From JANQOH01 sp965201115 (GTDB taxonomy: Bacteria > Pseudomonadota > Alphaproteobacteria > UBA7887): DNA of 64,000 nucleotides. Below are positions 54,657 through 62,766 of this stretch, piece after piece (within the stretch, counting starts at the first letter, position 1; each line of letters opens with the position of its first letter). The notes below the pieces were generated by a model. It did no database searches, was not told where the DNA came from, and saw only the letters and a list, made by a program, of their open reading frames with translations. The DNA lies in contig OZ241745.1 of assembly GCA_965201115.1 (NCBI GenBank), forward strand, positions 1,550,001 to 1,614,000, read 5' to 3'. A program made the position numbers and the translations under genes.

Positions 54657-56376
54657 CATCTCATTACCCCTCATGGGGATTTGAAACAACCGCGCTCACC
54701 GCCGGCGACGTCACCGGCCAACTCTCATTACCCCTCATGGGGATTTGAACCCCCCCCCCGGCGGCGGATGAATCGCAAGATAATGCGAAACTCATTACCC
54801 CTCATGGGGATTTGAAACCCGTTCGCGTTGAGGTAACGTTCGAGCGTGCGACAACTCTCATTACCCCTCATGGGGATTTGAAACCACCGGGGGGGGGAGT
54901 TACCGCGGCACACACATCGCCTCATTACCCCTCATGGGGATTTGAAACTGGATGAAAAACCCGGACTATCAACGCGAGATCGACGTACTCATTACCCCTC
55001 ATGGGGATTTGAAACATGCGGAAACGGCCGGGGATGCGCCCCGGCGGCGACTCATTACCCCTCATGGGGATTTGAAACGCGGGAGTGGGCGCGCTTTTAC
55101 CTGGCCGAGGCAGGCTCATTACCCCTCATGGGGATTTGAAACAATCGGGTCCGCGGTGCGCGCGATCGGCCCATTTGTCCTCATTACCCCTCATGGGGAT
55201 TTGAAACGCGGCGGCCCATCCGCCGCCCGACGACGTATATATCTCATTACCCCTCATGGGGATTTGAAACCTCGACGCCTACGCCCGCTATATGCACGGA
55301 GAAATGCTCATTACCCCTCATGGGGATTTGAAACGGTCATCCCGCGCTCGGCGGCGGCGAGCAGCAGTTTTCCCTCATTACCCCTCATGGGGATTTGAAA
55401 CGACGGCGGCCAGGGTGTCCAGGGCGTCGAGCTCGCGGCACTCATTACCCCTCATGGGGATTTGAAACTCAGACTGGGGTATCACCCACACGTACGGATC
55501 GGTGTCTCATTACCCCTCATGGGGATTTGAAACCCCTGCGCGCCGCGCGCTTCCCGGTCGCGGCGATTCCTCATTACCCCTCATGGGGATTTGAAACGCC
55601 GCGCCGACACGTAGTCCGCGCCGTTGTCTATTCGCTCATTACCCCTCATGGGGATTTGAAACGCGCACTTCGCAAGCGCGCGCAAAACGCCGAGTACCGC
55701 TCATTACCCCTCATGGGGATTTGAAACCGTCAGATCCTTCCGCCCGCCGGGGAAGCGCAGAGTCTCATTACCCCTCATGGGGATTTGAAACGTGGAGGTC
55801 GGATCGCCGAAAGGGCCTGCGCCCGAGCCTCATTACCCCTCATGGGGATTTGAAACGCGAAAAATCGCCCGGAAGCGCACTTTTTTTATTCACCTCATTA
55901 CCCCTCATGGGGATTTGAAACCCGGCGTTTCTCTTGGTAATGGGCTGCGGAGTGCTCGGCCTCATTACCCCTCATGGGGATTTGAAACTTTCGAATCGGC
56001 GATTCGGCGGCCGCGCCGATCGAAGCCTCATTACCCCTCATGGGGATTTGAAACCGCCTGAACGTCGACGCTCAGCACCGTCGGCGTGTCCTCATTACCC
56101 CTCATGGGGATTTGAAACCCATTCGAAGCGCCGCTCCGGCGGCGCCAGCATGAACTCATTACCCCTCATGGGGATTTGAAACGGCGTCGCAGCGTTTTCA
56201 GCAGGCGTTCGATACGTCTCATTACCCCTCATGGGGATTTGAAACGTGGGCTTCGTGCTCGCGATGCGCGGCGCGGTTTACGTCTCATTACCCCTCATGG
56301 GGATTTGAAACTGTAACATGCCTTGCCCTTTCCTCGTCCGCGCCTCACCTCATTACCCCTCATGGGGATTTGAAAC
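54595..56376. CRISPR. CRISPR array, 28 repeats and 27 spacers
   Basis: 28-bp repeats start at 54595, 54660, 54724, 54791, 54857, 54921, 54988, 55051, 55115, 55180 and continue regularly to the last at 56349-56376. Plus-strand repeats begin CTCATTA, contain the hairpin CCCCTCATGGGG and end ATTTGAAAC. Spacers are 35-39 nt. Repeat 1 has T for C in the hairpin arm, and repeat 3 has a changed 3' end (GAACC). By the 3' TTTGAAAC, which matches type I crRNA handles, the plus strand would be the crRNA strand. However, the degenerate repeats lie at the left, as expected if the leader is on the right, beside cas2. Strand is therefore left open. The cas genes are 230 bp to the right. Confidence 0.97.
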
Positions 56377-56606
56377 CCTTGCTCGGACGTCGTTCTTGTA
56401 CCGATGCGCGGCCCAAAGCGCAACGAATTCGGCTGTGCCGGCGGTCGAATTTGCGCTTGGGGGCCGGCGCCGCGGGGGTTGTGCGGTCCGGCGCACGCGG
56501 GGGGGGGGGGGCATCGTTCGTATCGCGCAAGCGCGGTCCGCCGCCGGTCGCGCCGTCCGCGCGTGCGCGGCGGCGAGGCGCAAACGGGTTGGCGCATACG
56601 GGCGCC
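56377..56606. other. Array-cas2 spacer, candidate leader
   Basis: 230 bp between the last repeat and the cas2 stop. It is GC-rich, with a run of 12 G at 56499-56510, and has no AT-rich leader-like block and no gene. If array growth is at the right end, the leader must be here; the alternative is that the leader lay at the left and was lost. Confidence 0.4.
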
Positions 56607-56906
56607 TTACAGAACGGTCCAGTCTTTTCCATGCCATTCGTCGTCTTCGCGCCGCATGGGGCCGCCGTCGGGGTCCTTGCTCAGGCGCTGTACGGCCGCG
56701 TTGTGGCGGTTTTCGCATGCGATGGCGAGTATGCGGTCTTCGGGGGCGATTTTCCGCGCCACGGCAGCCTGGAGCTTCAGCCATTCGGACTCGGGCAAGT
56801 CGCCCATGAAAACCGAATTCTGTTCATGGACAAGGTACTCCTTCAGGAGTTTCTTGAAAATTGCGGTCCGCCTGGCGGGGACGTCGTAGCAGACGACGAT
56901 GAACAT
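56607..56906 (-). CDS. cas2: CRISPR-associated endonuclease Cas2
   Basis: A 99-residue Cas2. MFIVVCYDVPARRTAIFKKLLKEYLVHEQNSVFMGDLPESEW is the ferredoxin-like core; Asp8 is the conserved acidic residue of the Cas2 dimer. It bridges two Cas1 dimers in the adaptation complex that inserts spacers. The ATG at 56906 is 10 bp from the cas1 stop. Last gene of the cas operon. Confidence 0.93.
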   Translation of the reverse strand: MFIVVCYDVPARRTAIFKKLLKEYLVHEQNSVFMGDLPESEWLKLQAAVARKIAPEDRILAIACENRHNAAVQRLSKDPDGGPMRREDDEWHGKDWTVL

Positions 56907-56916
56907 GGCGCGGCTC

Positions 56917-57885
56917 CTATCCTCGCCAGACGAACGGGCTGAAGCGCCCCATTCCCAGGGCCTGGCGTTCGAGGGACAGGCATTGCCGGTGGATGGCCTG
57001 CCGGAACGTTCGGCCGCCGCAGTCGGCTTCGATACGGGAGTGGAAACGCGAGGTCGCCTTGATGCGGCCCTTTTCGTTGAGCAGGCATATGCCGGGCGAG
57101 CGGTCGAACCACGAGTCGTCGACCCGGTCGCGGCGGAAGGCGGAGAGGATCGGGGCGTCCGACAGCACGGGGCGGAAGGGTTCGGCCATGTCGAGGGCCA
57201 GCGATCGGCGTCCGGCGGACGGGGCGTGCAGGAAGCCGACGCTTCTGTCGAGGTGTGTCTTGGCGAGTTCGTTGGCGGTTGCGGAGTAGAGCAGCATGTT
57301 GAAGAACGACATGAGGCAGTTGACGGGGTCGGGAGGCGGTCGCCGCACCCGGCGTTCGAGTTTCGCTTGCGGGGAGATGCGGGCAAAGGCGTCGTGGAGG
57401 AAGGCGCGGGCCTGGCCTTCGGCGCCCATAAGCGCGTCGATGGCTTTCGCCTCCTCGATGGAGGCCGACGCGCGCTCGACGCCGGCGATGGCGGAGTCGA
57501 GCGCGGGCGTTCCGTTCCGGCGATATCGGGCGAGCAGGCCGCGCGTGGATTTCGCCTGCGCGCGGACGATGGCGCGGGCGATTTCGAGCCGGGCGGGTTC
57601 GTCCAGATACAGGGCGGCCTGACCGACGCGGACCCGTCCGGACGGCGCTTCTTCCTGCGGTTCGAAAGCGCCGAGGAAGCCGCCATAGGCGTCGAGCACG
57701 GTAAATCTTATGCCGCGGCGCCCCATGTCCTTCAGCAGGGGAATCGATATCGATCCGTTGCCCATGCATACGACGTGCTTGACGCCGTTCAGGGGGATGG
57801 ATTTCCGTCCCGCGTCGGACGTCACGACGAGCGCGTTTTCGTGGCGGTTCAGGCGCGCGTCGCGCGGTACGATTACGGTGTCCAT
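56917..57885 (-). CDS. cas1: CRISPR-associated endonuclease Cas1
   Basis: A 322-residue Cas1, the integrase of spacer acquisition. The metal triad is Glu156 (LMGAEGQARAF), His220 (VGFLHAPS) and Asp232 (LALDMAEPFRP), all present. The N-terminal beta domain (IPLNGVKHVVCMGNGSISIPLL) is typical. A stand-alone Cas1, not fused to Cas4. Start ATG at 57885. Confidence 0.95.
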   Translation of the reverse strand: MDTVIVPRDARLNRHENALVVTSDAGRKSIPLNGVKHVVCMGNGSISIPLLKDMGRRGIRFTVLDAYGGFLGAFEPQEEAPSGRVRVGQAALYLDEPARLEIARAIVRAQAKSTRGLLARYRRNGTPALDSAIAGVERASASIEEAKAIDALMGAEGQARAFLHDAFARISPQAKLERRVRRPPPDPVNCLMSFFNMLLYSATANELAKTHLDRSVGFLHAPSAGRRSLALDMAEPFRPVLSDAPILSAFRRDRVDDSWFDRSPGICLLNEKGRIKATSRFHSRIEADCGGRTFRQAIHRQCLSLERQALGMGRFSPFVWRG

Positions 57886-58021
57886 GTCGTGCGTTTCCCG
57901 GTCGCGCCGTTACGAACGAACTTGCCGCAAAGCGCGGGCCGGCAATACGTCCGCGCGCCGGCGAGGCGCCGGCGTTCGCGGCAGGCTTGCCCGGACGCGC
58001 GGCGAATACGGGGGTTCCGGT

Positions 58022-58558
58022 TCATTCCCGGTCCCAGCAGAGCGGGTTGCAGCTGCATGTATCGCACAAGCGAATCCGGCGCGCGGGCGGGCAGGGGCCG
58101 GCGCGCAGCGCGGGCGCGGCGCGCGCGTCGGCGATCAGGCGGTCGAGCGCCGTTTCGGTCAAGCGGAGTTCGAGTTTTTTGCGTTTGCCGTACACGTGGA
58201 TTTCGGCGCTCCAGAGCTCGCCGGCGGCGCCGGCGATGAAGGCCGCGTAGAAGAGGGCTTGCCGGGCGACGGCGTCGCGCGCGCCGGCGCCGCCCTTTCG
58301 TTCGACGACGACACGGCGTTCGAAGTCCATGCCATCGGGGGCGATGCCGAGTCCGCGCGGCGCGCGGGGCGCGCGCCGGTCGGTATCGTGCAGCGCGAGG
58401 CCCCGGCGCACGCGGGGGTTGCGCACGGCGTGCGCGGCTCCCATCAAGTGCAGCCATGCTCGCCGGCGGCACAAGGCGATGTGCTGGAAGTAGAGCCCGT
58501 GGAGATCGTGCTCCTCGGCCAGCTCACGCAAATATCGCGCTTTCTCCAGAATCTTCAT
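58022..58558 (-). CDS. cas4: CRISPR-associated exonuclease Cas4
   Basis: A 178-residue Cas4 with a RecB-like nuclease fold. The 4Fe-4S cysteines are Cys30 (HIALCRRRAW) and Cys165, Cys168 and Cys174 (LCDTCSCNPLC). The nuclease segment GMDFERRVVVERKGGAG holds the ExK. It trims and selects prespacer ends with correct PAM. Its first 35 bp overlap the 3' end of cas3 in another frame, supporting co-expression. Confidence 0.9.
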   Translation of the reverse strand: MKILEKARYLRELAEEHDLHGLYFQHIALCRRRAWLHLMGAAHAVRNPRVRRGLALHDTDRRAPRAPRGLGIAPDGMDFERRVVVERKGGAGARDAVARQALFYAAFIAGAAGELWSAEIHVYGKRKKLELRLTETALDRLIADARAAPALRAGPCPPARRIRLCDTCSCNPLCWDRE

Positions 58559-60566
58559 AATCTTCTTCCAGTGGCGGTTTGCCGAGGACGCGCACGAGAT
58601 CGGTCGCGGCGTCCATAACGACGGCGCGGGGGCTTCGAGCGGCGCTTTCGCGCTCCGGCGCGCCGCGCCGGAAACGCTCTGTCCATTCCTCGACGATGCG
58701 GCGATACAGGCGTTCCGTTCCCTTGTCGGTTTCGCGTATATCGATGTCGAAGCCCCGGCCGCCGATGGGCGAGCGGATATGGAGGTTCAACCGGGCGACG
58801 GCCGACGTCCCGTCGAAGCCGGCGATCTCGTCGTTCAACGTTCGACCGGTCAGCTCGAGGATTCGTTTGCCGTCGCGGTCATGGAGGCAATGGGTGCGCA
58901 GCAGGCTCGTACAGCGACGCAGAAACGACTCCGACACGGTATGCTCCACGCCGCCGGGATCGATCACCGCGATCGTCGCGCCGATGTCGCGGTATGCGAG
59001 CGCGCCGGCCAGAAGCGCATCCGCCCACCGCTTGTGCGGCTGGTCGTTGCCGCGTTGGCAATCGTCCACACTGGCCACGCCGTATATGCGCCGGAGTCTG
59101 GACTCGACAAACCGCGCCTGCGGCGGCGAGATTTTGCGCAAGCGCTCCGCGGCGCCTTTCTGGACGGTCATTTTTCGGCGAATCGCGGCGACGAACAGCG
59201 CCGCCCAATACACCCCGCGCCATGAGGGGCCGCGGTAGAACGGGATGGCGGAGGTTTCCGGGTCGGCTTCGCGCTCGCCGGCGCGCGGTTCGAGCCGGCG
59301 CGTTTCGGCGCCGAGAATTTTCCCGACGAACGATTCGACATCGAGCTCGTCATGGTCCTCGATTGCCGCGGCGACGCGGCGAACCCACGGGTGGCGGTTA
59401 CGGCGCCGTTCGGGTATGGAAACGAGTATCCTGCCGTCGTCGGCGCCGCGGGCGACGCGGCCGACACGCTGCATGAAGCTGGAAACGTCATGGCCGGGTT
59501 CCATGAACATGAGCGTGGCGCGGAAGGTTACGCCGATTTCGACCGAGGACGTACAGAGCAGGACATCGTATTCTCGCGGGTCGGCGTACCGGCGGCCTCG
59601 GGCCGGTTCTCCGGGCGCGCGCCTCGAATCGTCGATGGAGTTAATCGACAGGATCCGGGCGCCAGGCAGGCCCGCGTCGCGCAAGGCGGCGCGGATGGGG
59701 CGCTCTTCCCGCTTGAGCCGTTGCAGGGAATCGTAAATGACGACGACTTGCCGCCCATCGGCGATTGCGCCGCGCAGGGCCCCGGTTTCCCGGCGGACGG
59801 CTTCGCCGGGCGACTGCTCGACGAGACGCAGTTCGACGTCGCCGTGGATGGGGCGGCAGCCGGGCGGCCGGCCCGCCGCGGCGCGCTCGCGGATGATTTC
59901 GATGTCGGCGCCGGCGACGCCGAAGCGTTGGAGCATGGGCGCGACATCGATGGGGGTGGCGGAAAGGAGAGAGACCTTTCCCTGGCGCTCCTCGGCGGCG
60001 CAACGCGCGAGAAGGCAGGCGAGGCCGAAAGCGCGGTCATCGATGGTGTGGAATTCGTCGAAGACGACGTGGTCGAACTGGCGAACGAAATAGAAGGGCT
60101 CGAGCGCGCCGGCGCCGGCCGCGCGAACGCCGGCGATCAGGCGGACGACGGTTTCGGGAATGGCGAAAACGATCCGTCCGTCGCCGGGAGCGCCCGCGTC
60201 CAACGCCTGACGGGCGCGGGTTCGGCCGGCGCTTTCGCCTTCGCCGGGCGCCTGGTTGCCGGACCATTCGAGCAGGCGTTCGGCGAGCCACGCCTCGATC
60301 GCGTCTTCCGGCAGCTGCCTTGCGCGCAGCGCTTCCGCCGCGTCGTCCCGCGCGGCGTCGAGCAGGTTCTGCAACAGGCGCTTTGTCGGGACGATAAACA
60401 GCACATGCGCGCCTTGGCCGACGACGGCGCGCGAGAAGGCCCAGGACTTGCCCGAACCGGTGGGCGCGGCGACCACGCGCACGGGCTTTTCGGAGCGCAG
60501 CAGGCGCTCCTGCATCGGCGACATGCCGCTCGGCAGCATTTCGACGGAGTGGGCGGGAACGATCAT
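58524..60566 (-). CDS. cas3: Cas3' helicase without HD domain (type I-D-like)
   Basis: A 680-residue superfamily 2 helicase. Walker A APTGSGKS (34-41), DEFH box (170-173), SATP (202-205) and motif VI QRVGRVARG (366-374). No HD nuclease motif is visible, so this is the helicase-only Cas3' expected in type I-D, where the HD nuclease sits at the start of Cas10d. It unwinds target DNA after Cascade binding. The ATG at 60566 is 12 bp from csc1. In other type I-D loci cas3' usually comes before cas10d; here it stands between csc1 and cas4. Confidence 0.85.
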   Translation of the reverse strand: MIVPAHSVEMLPSGMSPMQERLLRSEKPVRVVAAPTGSGKSWAFSRAVVGQGAHVLFIVPTKRLLQNLLDAARDDAAEALRARQLPEDAIEAWLAERLLEWSGNQAPGEGESAGRTRARQALDAGAPGDGRIVFAIPETVVRLIAGVRAAGAGALEPFYFVRQFDHVVFDEFHTIDDRAFGLACLLARCAAEERQGKVSLLSATPIDVAPMLQRFGVAGADIEIIRERAAAGRPPGCRPIHGDVELRLVEQSPGEAVRRETGALRGAIADGRQVVVIYDSLQRLKREERPIRAALRDAGLPGARILSINSIDDSRRAPGEPARGRRYADPREYDVLLCTSSVEIGVTFRATLMFMEPGHDVSSFMQRVGRVARGADDGRILVSIPERRRNRHPWVRRVAAAIEDHDELDVESFVGKILGAETRRLEPRAGEREADPETSAIPFYRGPSWRGVYWAALFVAAIRRKMTVQKGAAERLRKISPPQARFVESRLRRIYGVASVDDCQRGNDQPHKRWADALLAGALAYRDIGATIAVIDPGGVEHTVSESFLRRCTSLLRTHCLHDRDGKRILELTGRTLNDEIAGFDGTSAVARLNLHIRSPIGGRGFDIDIRETDKGTERLYRRIVEEWTERFRRGAPERESAARSPRAVVMDAATDLVRVLGKPPLEEDYEDSGESAIFA

Positions 60567-60578
60567 GAGCGTTTGCCG

Positions 60579-61238
60579 CTACCGCCAGCCGGCGACGACG
60601 CGCAGCGCTTCCGCGGGCGGCAGGGGCCGGCTGGGCTGGATGGTGTGGAGGAGATAGGCCCCGGCCCCAATGTCGGCGCCGGGGTCGAACAGCCGCGCGG
60701 TATGGAGGTTAAGGCGGATTTCGCTCGGCGCCGGCTCGGGTTCGAGAAGGCCCATGCCCGCGCGGCCGAGGCCCAGGCGAACGACGAGGCGCGCGACCGG
60801 TTCGCCGTAGGCCTCCTCGGCAAGGCGGATCGGGTCGGCGCGCAGGAAGCAGCCGTGGAATTCGGCCCCGGCGGCGACTTCCTGCATGTGGAAATAATCC
60901 TTGATGTTTCCGCTGCTCCGGGCGGTATGGACCGTGGCGGGGAGGCCGCATTCCGCGTCGAGATTGAGACGCCGCGCCAAGGGCCGGTTCAGGGCATTGC
61001 CGCTGCCCATGAACAGCGAGGCTCCGAACGGAAGCGCGGCAAGATGCGCGCGATAGTCGGGCGCCGGGGGCAGGCACGGCGCGCGCGGCGCCATGCCGAG
61101 CGCGGCCGCCGTCGCGAAGGCGATGGCGGTGTCGGTAACGACGTCGTTAAGCGTCGCGGCGCCGGATGGCGCCGCGATCCCGTGCCATGCCCAGGGCGCG
61201 AGGGCGGTGAGGCGATAAGCGTATATGCCATCGGGCAT
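60579..61238 (-). CDS. csc1: Type I-D Cascade subunit Csc1 (Cas5d-type)
   Basis: A 219-residue RAMP protein in the position of the Cas5-family subunit Csc1. Features: a hydrophobic beta-strand start (GIYAYRLTALAPW), a long variable middle, GNIKDYFHMQEVAAGAEFHGCFLRAD typical of a glycine-rich RAMP loop, and GMGLLEPEPAPSEIRLNLHTARLFD. It would cap the 5' handle of crRNA in the Cascade. No His-based Cas6 active site is obvious. It is 3 bp from csc2. Identified by context as much as by sequence. Confidence 0.7.
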   Translation of the reverse strand: MPDGIYAYRLTALAPWAWHGIAAPSGAATLNDVVTDTAIAFATAAALGMAPRAPCLPPAPDYRAHLAALPFGASLFMGSGNALNRPLARRLNLDAECGLPATVHTARSSGNIKDYFHMQEVAAGAEFHGCFLRADPIRLAEEAYGEPVARLVVRLGLGRAGMGLLEPEPAPSEIRLNLHTARLFDPGADIGAGAYLLHTIQPSRPLPPAEALRVVAGWR

Positions 61239-61241
61239 CGG

Positions 61242-62246
61242 TTACGCGCCCTTCTTTTTGCCGGATCCGAAATACCGCTCGAACATTTCGGCGATCTCCG
61301 GCGCGGCCCGTTCGTAGCGCGCGCGGAGATCCCGGTCGTCGCGTTCGAAGGCCTCGACGAGTTTGTCGCGATGCGCGGAGGCGTCGTCGCGACCGGCGTG
61401 CTCGGTGTAGCTGCCCGCCATCGCGCTGGCGATCGCCGTCGCGAGTGTATCGACCGAATCGGTTTCCGGCAGGTTTTTCAGCAATTCGTAGGGCGACGAC
61501 AGGGGTTTTTCGAGGCGCGATGCGAAAACGCCCGCGATGTGGGTGCGCATGTTGACGCCCGTGACCGATGTCTGGCCGCCGTAGGCGCCGGCGAGGCCGA
61601 GGCACAGAAACAGGTGGTCGAAGCCGATGGGCGGGAGTTGGCGTCCGTTGGCCGAGAGCGTCTGCACGAGCAGCGTACCCGGCCGGATGTAATGGCGGGT
61701 AAACAGATTCGTGCTGTTCACCTTATCCTCGGCGTCGAAGAGCGTGCCGCTCTCGTCGGAGCGGTTATGGAAGTCGTCGCTTACGGATTCGCCGTAAGGC
61801 CGCACACTGAGCGCGTCGGAATACTGGACGGCGGCCTTGACCGGCAGCACGCGGGTTCCATGCATGGCGGAATCGCCGAACACGAACGTATTGAGGTCGA
61901 ACGCCTTGCCGATTTCCATGCGGGGGCCGGCGGCGGTGCGGTTTTGCGGCAGGCGTCCGCCGACGCCGTAGGCGCGCAAGACCATGAGGCCCCGGCCGCG
62001 CTCGCCGAACTTGAACTTGGCGGGCACCGCGCGCACGCGGCGAGTCCCTTCGCGATCCGCGACGTCCGTGATTTCTTCTTCGGCGTTGCGGAACACGGTG
62101 GGCGCGATCGCTTCCCGGATCAGCGCTACGGCGATATGGCCGGCGTTGCGCCGCGCCGGCATCATGTAGTCGTTCCTGCCGTCGGCGGCGACGATTTCCT
62201 CAAGGAGGTCGCCGTCGTTGAGATAGGGCTTCAGTCGATCCAGCAC
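61242..62246 (-). CDS. csc2: Type I-D Cascade backbone subunit Csc2 (Cas7)
   Basis: A 334-residue Csc2/Cas7d. NTFVFGDSAMHGTRVLPVKAAVQYSDALSVRPYGESV and FLCLGLAGAYGGQTSVTGVNMRTHIAGVF are the Csc2 blocks (an acidic RNA-binding loop, then the conserved YGGQTSxTG). Copies of it coat the crRNA spacer. I chose the GTG at 62246 because GGAG lies 8 nt upstream and the next coding frame upstream is Ser/Pro/Asn-rich, overlapping the cas10d end. Usual family length is about 340. Confidence 0.85.
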   Translation of the reverse strand: MLDRLKPYLNDGDLLEEIVAADGRNDYMMPARRNAGHIAVALIREAIAPTVFRNAEEEITDVADREGTRRVRAVPAKFKFGERGRGLMVLRAYGVGGRLPQNRTAAGPRMEIGKAFDLNTFVFGDSAMHGTRVLPVKAAVQYSDALSVRPYGESVSDDFHNRSDESGTLFDAEDKVNSTNLFTRHYIRPGTLLVQTLSANGRQLPPIGFDHLFLCLGLAGAYGGQTSVTGVNMRTHIAGVFASRLEKPLSSPYELLKNLPETDSVDTLATAIASAMAGSYTEHAGRDDASAHRDKLVEAFERDDRDLRARYERAAPEIAEMFERYFGSGKKKGA

Positions 62247-62277
62247 GATTCGTTCTCCGCTGTTCGGTTGAGAGGAG

Positions 62278-62766
62278 TCAGAGTTCGAGTTCGGGTTCGC
62301 CGGGTTTTCCCTCCGCGCCTTCGCTTTCCGCGGCATCTTTGTCCGATGTTTCGGGGATGCCCCGTTCGCGATAGGCTTCAAGGAGGGCAAAGCGATAAAT
62401 GGCGGCCGCGCGGCGCCGCTCGCGCGAGGTCGGCTCGCGCCCGCTGAAACTTCGGATCCAGACGGCGTCGAAGAAGTGCCGGGCGAAGTCCATGCATGCC
62501 TCGGGAAGGCCTTGATCGTCGCGATGTTTCCGTCCGGCGGCGTCGGATTTTCGCGTGAGCTCTTCTTCGAGCGTGCCGGCGAGACCGAAGACGAGGGCGT
62601 CGCGATCCGCGCTTGCGAAACGGCCCGGCTCGGGCAACCAGTCCATCGCTATTTTCCAGCACAGCAGCTGCTTGTTGGTCGAGGCGCCGACGCCGCGCCG
62701 TTTCTGGATTCCCGTGGCGAGCCACGCCAGGCGGACGAGGGGGTCGGGATTGTCCTTGAGTTTCAT
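62278..62766 (-). CDS. cas11d: Putative internal small subunit Cas11d, in frame within cas10d
   Basis: An in-frame ATG at 62766 inside cas10d is preceded by GGAG with an 8-nt spacer (62775-62778), a canonical ribosome site. Translation from it would give a 162-residue basic helical protein starting MKLKDNPDPLVRLAWLAT, the same C-terminal part of Cas10d. In characterised type I-D systems Cas11d is made in just this way from within cas10d. The product is an inference from the start signal; it fills the minor filament of the Cascade. Confidence 0.6.
   Translation of the reverse strand: MKLKDNPDPLVRLAWLATGIQKRRGVGASTNKQLLCWKIAMDWLPEPGRFASADRDALVFGLAGTLEEELTRKSDAAGRKHRDDQGLPEACMDFARHFFDAVWIRSFSGREPTSRERRRAAAIYRFALLEAYRERGIPETSDKDAAESEGAEGKPGEPELEL

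Noticed and set aside
54952..56179. Several short open frames with repeated HYPSWGFET or ITPHGDLK
   Set aside because: Translations of the CRISPR repeat, not proteins.
59352..62447. A plus-strand open frame of about 1030 codons in the cas region
   Set aside because: Antisense to cas3, csc1 and csc2, which have family motifs and ribosome sites.
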